Of a DNA stretch of 64,000 nt, positions 37,355 through 45,050 are shown one piece after another. How positions within the stretch are numbered: position 1 is the first letter of the stretch; each line of letters starts with the position of its first letter. The notes under the pieces were generated by a model that saw only the letters and a program-made list of their open reading frames with translations, had not been told where the DNA came from and ran no database searches. Origin of the DNA: an uncultured Rhodospirillales bacterium (GTDB taxonomy: Bacteria; Pseudomonadota; Alphaproteobacteria; CACIAM-22H2); contig CALANV010000018.1 in assembly GCA_937926175.1 (NCBI GenBank), positions 1 through 64,000 on the forward strand, in the 5' to 3' direction. A program made the translations under genes and the position numbers.

Positions 37355-38431
37355 ATGAGACTGCGCACCATCGCCGCCGCGCTCGCGCTGCTCGTGCCCG
37401 CGTGGGCGGCGTCGGCCCAGACCGTCCTGGATTCGCCGGAGCTCTATCCCGGCGAGAAGGCCCTGTACGAAGCGGCCAGCAAGGAAGGCATGGTCGTCTC
37501 GTTCGACACCGGGCCGACATGGGCGAACTGGGCGGCGCAATTCGCCGCCTTCAAGAAGCGCTATCCGGGCGTGGAGATCGTCTACAACGACCTCGGCTCC
37601 GCGGCCACCGTGGTCGCGCTCGAGAAGGCGCGGAACCGGCCGCAGGCGGACACCGCCTACTACTTCGCGGCGTCGGCGGTCGATGCCTCGAACAAGGGAC
37701 TCGTCGCGCCCTTCAAGCCCATCCAGTTCGAGAAGCTGCCGGAGGTGTTCCGCCATCCCGAGGGCGAATGGTTCACGATCCACTCGCTCACCATCGCCTT
37801 CGTGGTGAACACGAAGCTGGTCAAGAACGTGCCGCAATCCTGGGCCGATCTGCTGAAGCCCGAGTACAAGAACTCGATCGTCTATCTGGATCCGCGCTCG
37901 ACGGGCGTGGGACAGGTGCTGACCTTCGCCGCCAACTTCGCCGCCGGCGGCGACATGAACAACGTGCAGCCGGGAATCGAATATCTCGGCAAGCTGCACA
38001 AGGCCGGCAACGTGCTGCGCGTGGTCGGCACCACGCCCTATGCGCAGTTCGTGAAGGGCGAGATTCCGATCTGGATCTCCTACGAGAACGACGGGCTGAA
38101 GGCGAAGTACACCGACGGCCTGGGCGATGCGGTCGCCGTCGTCATTCCCAAGGAGGCTTCGGCCGCAGCGCCCTATGCGATCAGCCTGGTGAAGAACGGG
38201 CCCAACCCGAACGCGGGCAAGCTGTGGCTCAACTTCATCATGAGCGAGGTGGGCCAGGGCATCTTCGCCCAGGGCTTCGTGCGGCCGGCGGTGCCGGACA
38301 CGAAGCTTCCCGCCGACGTCGCCGACAAGCTGCCGCCCGCCCCGCAGGTGCGTCCGCTCGACGTGCAGGCGGCGGCCGCCAAGAAGGCGGAGATCGACGC
38401 CGGCTGGGCCAAGGTCGCCGTCGGCAACTGA
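37355..38431 (+). CDS. ABC transporter periplasmic substrate-binding protein
   Basis: A 358-residue exported protein with signal MRLRTIAAALALLVPAWAAS. The mature part (KEGMVVSFDTGPTWANWAAQ, FKKRYPGVEIVYNDLG, SWADLLKPEYKNSIVYLDP) is of the Fe3+/polyamine/2-aminoethylphosphonate group (SBP family 6/1). A ribosome site GAGAGGAGG precedes it. No ligand-specific motif that I can name is visible; the DeoR partner hints at a phosphorylated or polyol compound. Confidence 0.88.
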   Translation: MRLRTIAAALALLVPAWAASAQTVLDSPELYPGEKALYEAASKEGMVVSFDTGPTWANWAAQFAAFKKRYPGVEIVYNDLGSAATVVALEKARNRPQADTAYYFAASAVDASNKGLVAPFKPIQFEKLPEVFRHPEGEWFTIHSLTIAFVVNTKLVKNVPQSWADLLKPEYKNSIVYLDPRSTGVGQVLTFAANFAAGGDMNNVQPGIEYLGKLHKAGNVLRVVGTTPYAQFVKGEIPIWISYENDGLKAKYTDGLGDAVAVVIPKEASAAAPYAISLVKNGPNPNAGKLWLNFIMSEVGQGIFAQGFVRPAVPDTKLPADVADKLPPAPQVRPLDVQAAAAKKAEIDAGWAKVAVGN

Positions 38432-38435
38432 CGCC

Positions 38436-39329
38436 ATGACGATGACGGCCAGCAGCACGGCGGGACGCATCGCACCGCGCAAGGCGGCGCGTCCGTTCGG
38501 CCTGCGCCCGGGAACGCTGATCCTGCTCGCAGCGCCCGGCATGCTGCTGCTGGCCTTCTTCTTCCTGCTGCCGCTCGCGGCGGTATCGGTCGATGCGTTC
38601 GCCGAGGGCGGCCGCGCCTTTCAGCGCGTGTTCGGGAACCCGCTGTTCTGGCAGGGCCTCGCCGGCAGCACCGTCCTGACCCTCGTCGCCGCGACATTCT
38701 CGCTTCTCGTCGGCTTCGCCGTCGCGCTGCATCTCTCGCGCCTGTCGGCGCGCACGCGCGGCGTGCTCGTCTTCCTGATCGCGCTTCCCCTCACGTTCTC
38801 CGGCCTCATCGTCGCCTACGGCTTCATCCTCACCTATGGCCGCGCCGGATTCGTGACCCAGATTCTCGCGGTCGTCGGCGTCGATCCGGTCGCGTTCTCC
38901 GGCATCCTGTTCAGTCCGATCGGCCTCGCCTTCGCCTCGTCGTACTACCTGATTCCGCGCGTCGTCATGCTTCTGCTTCCGGTTCTGCTCAATTTCGACC
39001 GCGCTCAGATCGCAGCCGCCGAGTCCCTCGGCGCCACGCGGATCCGTGCCATTTTCGACGTCCTCGTGCCCCAGGTCCTGCCCACCGCCGTCACCGCCTT
39101 CTGCCTGATCGCGGCGGTCGTGTTCGGCGCCTACGGCACGGCGCTGGCGCTGGTCGGCACGCAGCTCAACATCCTGCCGCTGCAGCTCTACAGCCTGATT
39201 TCGGAGACGGGGTCGGATTTCCCGGCCGCGGCGGCGCTCTCGCTCGTGCTCACGGCGATCTGTTCCTGCATCATGGCGGTCGGCGAAATCGCGGCCGCGC
39301 GCGCCGAGGACAGCCATGCTCACGCTTGA
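38436..39329 (+). CDS. ABC transporter permease (PotB type)
   Basis: A 297-residue permease with an N-terminal extension before six membrane segments. The EAA loop is AAAESLGATRIRAIFDVLVP. It should form a heterodimer with the permease at 35496. It follows the binding protein by 4 bases and its end overlaps the SLOG gene by 14 bases, so that gene is firmly in the operon. Confidence 0.88.
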   Translation: MTMTASSTAGRIAPRKAARPFGLRPGTLILLAAPGMLLLAFFFLLPLAAVSVDAFAEGGRAFQRVFGNPLFWQGLAGSTVLTLVAATFSLLVGFAVALHLSRLSARTRGVLVFLIALPLTFSGLIVAYGFILTYGRAGFVTQILAVVGVDPVAFSGILFSPIGLAFASSYYLIPRVVMLLLPVLLNFDRAQIAAAESLGATRIRAIFDVLVPQVLPTAVTAFCLIAAVVFGAYGTALALVGTQLNILPLQLYSLISETGSDFPAAAALSLVLTAICSCIMAVGEIAAARAEDSHAHA

Positions 39330-39942
39330 CGCAACGGCCGGCGTGCTGTGCGATGCCGAGGGCCGGCGCTTCGATCCCGGCCTGCGCACGTGGCGGCCGC
39401 ACGGCGGTGCGGCGCGGGGCGAACCCGTCAGCCTGCGCGCGGCCGTGCGCTGGCTCCAACGCGACAGCGGGCATCCCGTCAAGGCGCCGGTCGGCGTCAT
39501 CGGCCCGCGCGAGGCGAGCCCGGCGCAGTGCGCGGCGGCCGAGGAGATCGGCGCTGCGCTCGCCGAAATGGATGTCGCGGTACTGTGCGGCGGCCGCCAG
39601 GGCGTGATGGAGGCGGTGTGCCGGGGTGCCGCCTCGCGCGGCGGCGTCGCCATCGGCCTGCTGCCCGAAGCCGATACGTCCGGCGCCAACGCCTACGTGA
39701 CCATCGCGATCGCGACCGGCATCGGCGAGGCGCGCAATGCGCTCATCGCGCGGGCGGCCTTCTGTCTCGTGGCGGTCGGTAATTCCTACGGCACGCTGTC
39801 GGAAGTGGCGCTCGGCCTGCAGTTCGGCAAACGCGTCTTCGGCCTCGAGGGGGCGGCAACGGTGGACGGCGTGCGCCACTGCGAGTCCCCGCAGGCGGCC
39901 GCGGACGCGGTGGCGCGGCTTCTTCTCAATCTCGCCGATTGA
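39316..39942 (+). CDS. TIGR00725 / SLOG-fold nucleotide-binding protein
   Basis: A 208-residue Rossmann-type protein related to LOG and TIGR00725 proteins. The phosphate-binding block is VAVLCGGRQGVMEAVCRGAA, and the second block is FCLVAVGNSYGTLSEVALGL. An extra N-terminal region of about 60 residues precedes the core. LOG enzymes cleave nucleotide monophosphates and other SLOG proteins sense NAD-derived ligands; the typical LOG motif PGGxGTxxE is here GNSYGTLSE. It overlaps the permease gene, so its role is linked to the transporter, but what it binds is unknown. Confidence 0.82.
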   Translation: MLTLDATAGVLCDAEGRRFDPGLRTWRPHGGAARGEPVSLRAAVRWLQRDSGHPVKAPVGVIGPREASPAQCAAAEEIGAALAEMDVAVLCGGRQGVMEAVCRGAASRGGVAIGLLPEADTSGANAYVTIAIATGIGEARNALIARAAFCLVAVGNSYGTLSEVALGLQFGKRVFGLEGAATVDGVRHCESPQAAADAVARLLLNLAD

Positions 39943-39975
39943 GTCCGCGCCGCTCCCCCGGGCGGCTCCATCGGC

Positions 39976-42378
39976 TCAGGCCGACGGCTTGTGCGGGAAC
40001 TCCAGGGTGAACACGGTGCCGGCGTCGGACTCGAAGCGGTACCGGCCATCGAGCCGTTCGACCAGCCCCTCGATGAGCATCATGCCGATCGACCCCTGAC
40101 GCACGGCCCAGTCCGGCGGCAAGCCGACGCCGTCGTCGCGTACGGTCACGATGATGCGGCGGTCGATCGCGACGAGCCGGATGAAGATGTTGCCGCGGCG
40201 CTCGCCCGGAAACGCGTGCTTGTAGGCATTCGCGATCACCTCGGTCAGGATCAGACCGAGCGGCATCGCCGTATCGACGTCGAACGCGATCCGCGGCACG
40301 TCGAGATAGCTGGCGACGCGCCCCCCGATCGAGAAGGTGCCGGCGAGGTCCGAGATCAGCATCTGCAGATAGGTCGAGAAGTCGACGTGCGACAGGCTCT
40401 CGGAGCTGTAGAGAAGATCGTGGACACGCCCCATCGCGCGGATGCGCGCGATGCTGTCCTGGAAGTGCCCGAGCTGCTCGGGCGCCGCCGCGCGCCCCTG
40501 AAGGTTGAGCAGGCTGCTGACGACCTGGAGGTTGTTCTTGACGCGATGATGGACCTCGCGCAGCAGCGTCTCGCGCTGCGCGAGCAGCGTGCGCACCTTG
40601 GTGATGTCGAACGTGACACCCTTGGCGCTGATCGCGCGCCCGTCGGCCCCGAGCGTGACGCGCCCGCGGTCGACCAGCCAACGATAGACACCGTCCGACC
40701 CGAGGAAGCGGAACTCGACCTCGACGTCGCCACCGCGCTCCAGCGCCGCTGCGATCGTGTTGACGTAGTGCTCGCGGTCGGCCGGATGGAGACGATCGCA
40801 GAACCAGGTGTGGCTCGGCTCCATGTTCGAGGAATCGACGCACAGGACCTCCTCGGCGTTCGGCGAACGGTAGACCCTGCCGGTGACGGGGTAGTACTCC
40901 CACGAATAGGCGTGCGACGCCTCGAGCGCGAAACGCAGCCGCTCCTCGCTTTCGCGCGCCGCCGCCTCGGCCGCCTTCAGGTCGGAGATATCGAAGATGA
41001 CCCCATCCCAGACCGTATCGCCGTTGTCGGCGCGGAACGGCCGAGCCGAGACGTAGACCCAGCGGATGACGCCGGGCTTGGGCGATATGACGCGGAGCTC
41101 GAGCCGGACCGGCAGCAACCGCTGCGCCGATTCCTCGAGCGCGGCGCACCATCGCGGCTGGTCGTCGGGATGGATCAGCGGCAGCATCCGCGGTTGGCCG
41201 CACGCGTCCTGCGGCGTCGTGGATGGCGCGATCAGTTCGCGCGCAGCACCATCCAACAGCGGAAAGTAGACGGTGCCGTCGGGCCGCTCCACGCGCCGGA
41301 ACACGAGCCCCGGGAAATTGTCGGCGATGTTGAGAACGAGCTGATCCACCTCGTGACGGATCGAGAGCTGCTCCTCGCGGCGCCGGCGCATCAGGTCGCG
41401 GCCGACGAGGACTGCAAGCCCGCCGGCGACGGCCACGCTCGCGACGATGCCGACGAAGCTGATCAACAGCGTGCGATGCCACGGGCCGTCGACATCGTCG
41501 GCCGGAATGCCCAGGACGACGTTCCATCCCGTGAGCGCCGACCGCGCATAGGCGGTGTAGACATCGAACTGGTCGTCCGGCGCCCTCTTGCGCAGGAAGC
41601 CGGTCGGCGCGCGGGCGATCTCGTCACGCAGCGCTGGCTTGAGGCGGTTGCCAACAAGGCGCGCCGCACTGCTCGTGCCCGCGACGACGAGGCCGTCAGC
41701 ATCGCTCAACGACGCCAGCCGGTCCGTCCCGCCGACCTGCGCGGCCAACAGAACCTGCATGGCATCCGGCTGCAGCACGGCGCCGACGACGCGCGTGGTC
41801 GGTCGGCGCACGACGGGAACGAGAATTGCGACGCCGACATCGGCGACGTCAGGCCCGCGCCCCGTCAGGGTCGCGATCGCGAACGGCCGGTGCCCCTCGC
41901 CGAGCGCGCGTACCGTCGCCGGCTCGCCGATGTCGGAGAGCGGCGTGCCGGGCGCATATCGCGTGTCGAGAAGCGGCCGCCCGGTTTCGGCATCATGGAC
42001 GACGAGCGACTGCCATGCCGGATGGGCCGCCACGATGCGCTGCAGTTCGGCAAACAACGCGTCGAGATCCGGCCGGTCGAACGCGGCATTCGTGGCCACG
42101 ATCCGAAGGGCATCGAGGTGCCCCTGCATCTGCCGGTCGATGCCTTCGACGGCCATGCGGGCCGTCGTCTTCAGCCGCTCGACCGTGGCCTCGCGCGTAT
42201 GCTGGCCCATCATCACGAGCAGCACGATGCCGCAGATCAGGAGCGGCAAAAGCACCGCGAGGACGAGACGGACCAGCGCCGGCCGGAACGAGGCCGAACC
42301 TGCCGTCGCCGACCATGAAGCCGCACCATGCGTCGGTCTGGTGCGGCCTGGCTCATGAGTCCCACCGATCATGAGCAT
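39976..42378 (-). CDS. membrane sensor histidine kinase (Cache, PAS, HisKA_2/HWE-type)
   Basis: An 800-residue kinase. Two membrane helices (LVRLVLAVLLPLLICGIVLL near residue 35 and LISFVGIVASVAVAGGLAVL near 305) flank a Cache-like periplasmic domain. Two PAS regions follow (about 345-455 and 470-590). The phosphorylated histidine is in LLREVHHRVKNNLQVVSSLL, the HisKA_2 box, and the ATPase domain includes TEVIANAYKHAF and VRDDGVGLPP. No response regulator is adjacent, so it is an orphan in this window. It is convergent with the SLOG gene. Confidence 0.92.
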   Translation of the reverse strand: MLMIGGTHEPGRTRPTHGAASWSATAGSASFRPALVRLVLAVLLPLLICGIVLLVMMGQHTREATVERLKTTARMAVEGIDRQMQGHLDALRIVATNAAFDRPDLDALFAELQRIVAAHPAWQSLVVHDAETGRPLLDTRYAPGTPLSDIGEPATVRALGEGHRPFAIATLTGRGPDVADVGVAILVPVVRRPTTRVVGAVLQPDAMQVLLAAQVGGTDRLASLSDADGLVVAGTSSAARLVGNRLKPALRDEIARAPTGFLRKRAPDDQFDVYTAYARSALTGWNVVLGIPADDVDGPWHRTLLISFVGIVASVAVAGGLAVLVGRDLMRRRREEQLSIRHEVDQLVLNIADNFPGLVFRRVERPDGTVYFPLLDGAARELIAPSTTPQDACGQPRMLPLIHPDDQPRWCAALEESAQRLLPVRLELRVISPKPGVIRWVYVSARPFRADNGDTVWDGVIFDISDLKAAEAAARESEERLRFALEASHAYSWEYYPVTGRVYRSPNAEEVLCVDSSNMEPSHTWFCDRLHPADREHYVNTIAAALERGGDVEVEFRFLGSDGVYRWLVDRGRVTLGADGRAISAKGVTFDITKVRTLLAQRETLLREVHHRVKNNLQVVSSLLNLQGRAAAPEQLGHFQDSIARIRAMGRVHDLLYSSESLSHVDFSTYLQMLISDLAGTFSIGGRVASYLDVPRIAFDVDTAMPLGLILTEVIANAYKHAFPGERRGNIFIRLVAIDRRIIVTVRDDGVGLPPDWAVRQGSIGMMLIEGLVERLDGRYRFESDAGTVFTLEFPHKPSA

Positions 42379-42542
42379 GTCCCCCGCCCGAAGCCGCGAG
42401 GTAAGATCATACCTCGAATGGAAAATCAGGTACCCTCAAAAGACATCGATCACGCGCTTTGCGGGCGGCAACGCCCCCAAGTCATTGAAACAAGCGGAGG
42501 ATTTCTTGCGTGCCGCGCCGGATCCGGCCTCGCGGCCCCGCG

Positions 42543-43142
42543 TCACGCCCAGGCGCCGGGGTCGCGCACGACGACGGCGAATCGGTCGGCGAGTGCCGCG
42601 AGCGTGGCGCGGTGGACCGCATCGGCCGGCTGCACACCGCCCAAGGGATCGGGCAGATCGCGCGTCGCCGTGGCGTCGGCGACGACGGTGGTGCGATAAC
42701 CGAGATCGAGCGCCGCACGCACCGTCGCGCTCACGCACACATGGGTCATGAAGCCGACGACGACGAGCTCCTTGCGGCCGGTCGCCTGGATCGCGTCGTG
42801 CAGCGTCGTGCCCGCGAAGGCGTTGGGCAGTCCCTTGGGCACGACCGTCTCGCCCGCCACCGGCGTCAGCTCGGGCACGATCTTGGATTTCCGCCCGTCC
42901 GGATCGAACAGCGCACCGCCCGGCCGACCATGATGCACGACGTGGAAGACGGGCGCGCCCGCGCGCCGGGCGCGGTCGAGCACGCGCGCCGCCTCGGCGA
43001 GCGCCGGGCGGATGCCCGGCAGGGGCAGGCCACCGTCGACGTATTCTATCTGCGCGTCGATGATGACGAGCGCCGCGCGCTCCCAGGCGCTCGGCTCGCG
43101 CGGTGCCCCTGCCATCTCGAGAAGGGTTTTCGGGCCGGCCAT
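42543..43142 (-). CDS. cysteine hydrolase, isochorismatase family
   Basis: A 199-residue enzyme with the catalytic triad of the family: Asp in ALVIIDAQIEYV, Lys in VVPKGLPNAFAGT and Cys in FMTHVCVSATVRAALDLGY. The cis-peptide preceding the cysteine is kept. Members hydrolyse isochorismate, nicotinamide, ureidoacrylate or similar amides; the sequence does not decide which. It is divergent from the AhpD-like gene. Confidence 0.88.
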   Translation of the reverse strand: MAGPKTLLEMAGAPREPSAWERAALVIIDAQIEYVDGGLPLPGIRPALAEAARVLDRARRAGAPVFHVVHHGRPGGALFDPDGRKSKIVPELTPVAGETVVPKGLPNAFAGTTLHDAIQATGRKELVVVGFMTHVCVSATVRAALDLGYRTTVVADATATRDLPDPLGGVQPADAVHRATLAALADRFAVVVRDPGAWA

Positions 43143-43307
43143 GGACGATGCTCCGCGACGTTGGTTCCGCCCGCCAAGCTATCGTTCCGCCGATCCGGCG
43201 TAAACGGCCCGCCTTGCGCGTGCTGCGCCGCGAGGAACACGGCGGACGTTGAAACGAGCGGGAATCAGGGGTGGGGGCCACGTATCGAGCAGAAATTTCG
43301 GCGCACA

Positions 43308-43335
43308 TGTCACACCGGGCGGGTCCCGTCTCGTC
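43308..43335 (+). promoter_or_regulatory. ECF41-type promoter
   Basis: TGTCACA at 43308-43314 and CGTC at 43332-43335, 17 bases apart, match the published ECF41 target motif (TGTCACA ... CGTC). It lies about 35 bases before the AhpD-like gene and next to the ECF41 sigma gene, as expected for autoregulation. Confidence 0.75.
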
Positions 43336-43370
43336 ATGGTGCCGGAACCAATGACAAAGGAAACGGAACC

Positions 43371-43838
43371 ATGACTGCCAGACTCGACCCCTTCGCCGCG
43401 GCCCCTTCGCTCATGAAGGTCTGGTCCGGCGCAACGGCCGTCATCAATTCGAGCCTCGAGCCGACGCTCACCAAGCTCGTTGAGATCCGTGCTTCGCAGA
43501 TCAACGGCTGCGCCAACTGCATCAACATGCATGTGGCGGAAGCGCGCGCGATGGGCGAAACCGAACAGCGGATCTATCTGCTGTCGGCCTGGCGCGAAGC
43601 GCCCTGCTATTCCGACCGCGAACGTGCCGCGCTCGGCTGGACCGAGGCGCTGACGCGGCTGTCGGAAGGACCTGCAATCGAAAGCGCCTATGAAGCCCTG
43701 AAGGCGCAGTTCACGGCGGAGGAGCAGGTGAAGCTCACCTTGACGATCAACATCATCAACGGGTGGAACCGCATCGCGGTCGGCTTCCGCGTATGGCACA
43801 AACCGGCGGCCGCCACCGCGGCCGAAGCGGCCGCCTGA
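43371..43838 (+). CDS. carboxymuconolactone decarboxylase / AhpD-like protein
   Basis: A 155-residue protein of the CMD/AhpD fold. The redox motif CxxC-x-x-x-H is in INGCANCINMHVAEARAMGE, as in alkyl-hydroperoxidase D. The end, LTINIINGWNRIAVGFRVWH, is typical of the family. GGAA precedes the ATG. CMD proteins are regular partners and targets of ECF41 sigma factors, and here the sigma gene starts at the CMD stop (TGATG). Confidence 0.9.
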   Translation: MTARLDPFAAAPSLMKVWSGATAVINSSLEPTLTKLVEIRASQINGCANCINMHVAEARAMGETEQRIYLLSAWREAPCYSDRERAALGWTEALTRLSEGPAIESAYEALKAQFTAEEQVKLTLTINIINGWNRIAVGFRVWHKPAAATAAEAAA

Positions 43839-44695
43839 TGACCGACATCGGACGCGAGGACGCAGCGGCGCGTTTCGACCCGCTGCGTCCGCAGCTCGTG
43901 CGCATCGCCTATCGCATGCTCGGCTCCGTGGCCGATGCCGAGGACGTGGTGCAGGAGGCCTTCATCCGCTGGATGAGGACCGACCGCAGCGCGGTGCGCG
44001 AACCCGAGGCGTTCCTGCGCCGCACGGTCGCCCGGCTCTGCCTCGATCAGCTCAAATCGGCGCGGCGCCGGCGCGAGACGTATGTCGGTCCGTGGCTGCC
44101 AGAGCCGGTCGTGGAAGACGAAGCGGCAGACGACGTCACCCTGCCGCTGATACTCGCGCTCGAACGCCTGTCGCCGCTCGAACGCGCGGCCTTCCTGCTG
44201 CACGACGTGTTCGGGCTCGGATTCGAGGAAGTCGCCGCGACCATCCAGCGCGACGCGGCCGCCTGCCGCCAGCTCGCCGCACGCGCGCGCGTCCATGTCC
44301 GCGAGGCGCGGCCGCGCTTCCGGGTCGAGAAGCAGCGCGGTCTCGAGCTTGCCAAAGCTTTCTACATGGCGTCGCGCAGCGGCGACATGACGGCGCTCAG
44401 CACGATGCTGGCGGCCGACGTCAGTCTCCATGCCGACGGCGGCGGCAAGCGCCCGGCCGCGATGGCGCCGATCATCGGCTTCGATGCCGTCATGAAGATG
44501 CATGCGTATCTGGCGGCGCAGTTCCGGGCGAACGGCTCGAAGCTTCTTCGTGTCGGCTTCGTCAACGGACTGCCCGGCTTCATCACGCGCGAAGCGGACG
44601 GCGAGCTCCAGACGACCGCACTCGACATCGAGGACGGAAAGATCGCCGCGATCTATGTGGTGCGAAATCCCGACAAGCTGAAGCACCTGCACTAG
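43838..44695 (+). CDS. ECF41 family RNA polymerase sigma factor (SigJ-like)
   Basis: A 285-residue sigma factor. Sigma-2 is LVRIAYRMLGSVADAEDVVQ and on, the linker carries GPWLPEP, and sigma-4 is around LSPLERAAFLLHDVFGLGFE. A SnoaL-like C-terminal domain (about residues 170-285) ends in VRNPDKL. GPWLPEP and NPDKL are ECF41 signatures; the fused domain regulates the sigma in place of an anti-sigma factor. The start overlaps the CMD stop by one base. Confidence 0.93.
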   Translation: MTDIGREDAAARFDPLRPQLVRIAYRMLGSVADAEDVVQEAFIRWMRTDRSAVREPEAFLRRTVARLCLDQLKSARRRRETYVGPWLPEPVVEDEAADDVTLPLILALERLSPLERAAFLLHDVFGLGFEEVAATIQRDAAACRQLAARARVHVREARPRFRVEKQRGLELAKAFYMASRSGDMTALSTMLAADVSLHADGGGKRPAAMAPIIGFDAVMKMHAYLAAQFRANGSKLLRVGFVNGLPGFITREADGELQTTALDIEDGKIAAIYVVRNPDKLKHLH

Positions 44696-45042
44696 CCGAT
44701 CGCGGAGACCCGTGCTCAAGCGGCACGGTTGCCACCCAGCGGGTACGCGCGTACCGCGACCGCGGTCGGGCTGTACTCGGACTGCACGTCATCGAACCGG
44801 ATCCGGTCGCCTTTCGAGGAACGCACGCCGCATGGATTCCGACGGCGAAGCCCGGCGACGATCCGATCGGAACCGGCGATCACGCCGCGGCGGCTTGACC
44901 ATGTTGCGATAATCGGGCTAGCTAGCCGACAGCGTACAAGGCGGGGCGTCAGAAATCCGCGGTACGCCAAGAAAATACGAACAGAGGCTTCGACAATCTG
45001 GGAGGCAACGGGTGAGCCTTCGTATGTCACCCTGCCGGACTC
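44696..45042. other. intergenic region upstream of the second LIV locus
   Basis: No full gene is supported. Noted elements are a 12-bp perfect palindrome GGCTAGCTAGCC at 44916-44927 and a strong ribosome site GGGAGG near 44999 set 7 bases before a short GTG frame. The promoter of the ligase-LIV operon should be here. Confidence 0.45.
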
Positions 45043-45050
45043 ATGGCTGA
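45012..45050 (+). CDS. possible 12-codon leader frame overlapping the ligase start
   Basis: A GTG at 45012 preceded by GGGAGG opens a 12-residue frame (MSLRMSPCRTHG) whose stop lies just inside the next gene. The ligase ATG at 45043 has no good ribosome site of its own, so the short frame may couple translation. Low confidence; chance is possible. Confidence 0.3.
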   Translation: MSLRMSPCRTHG

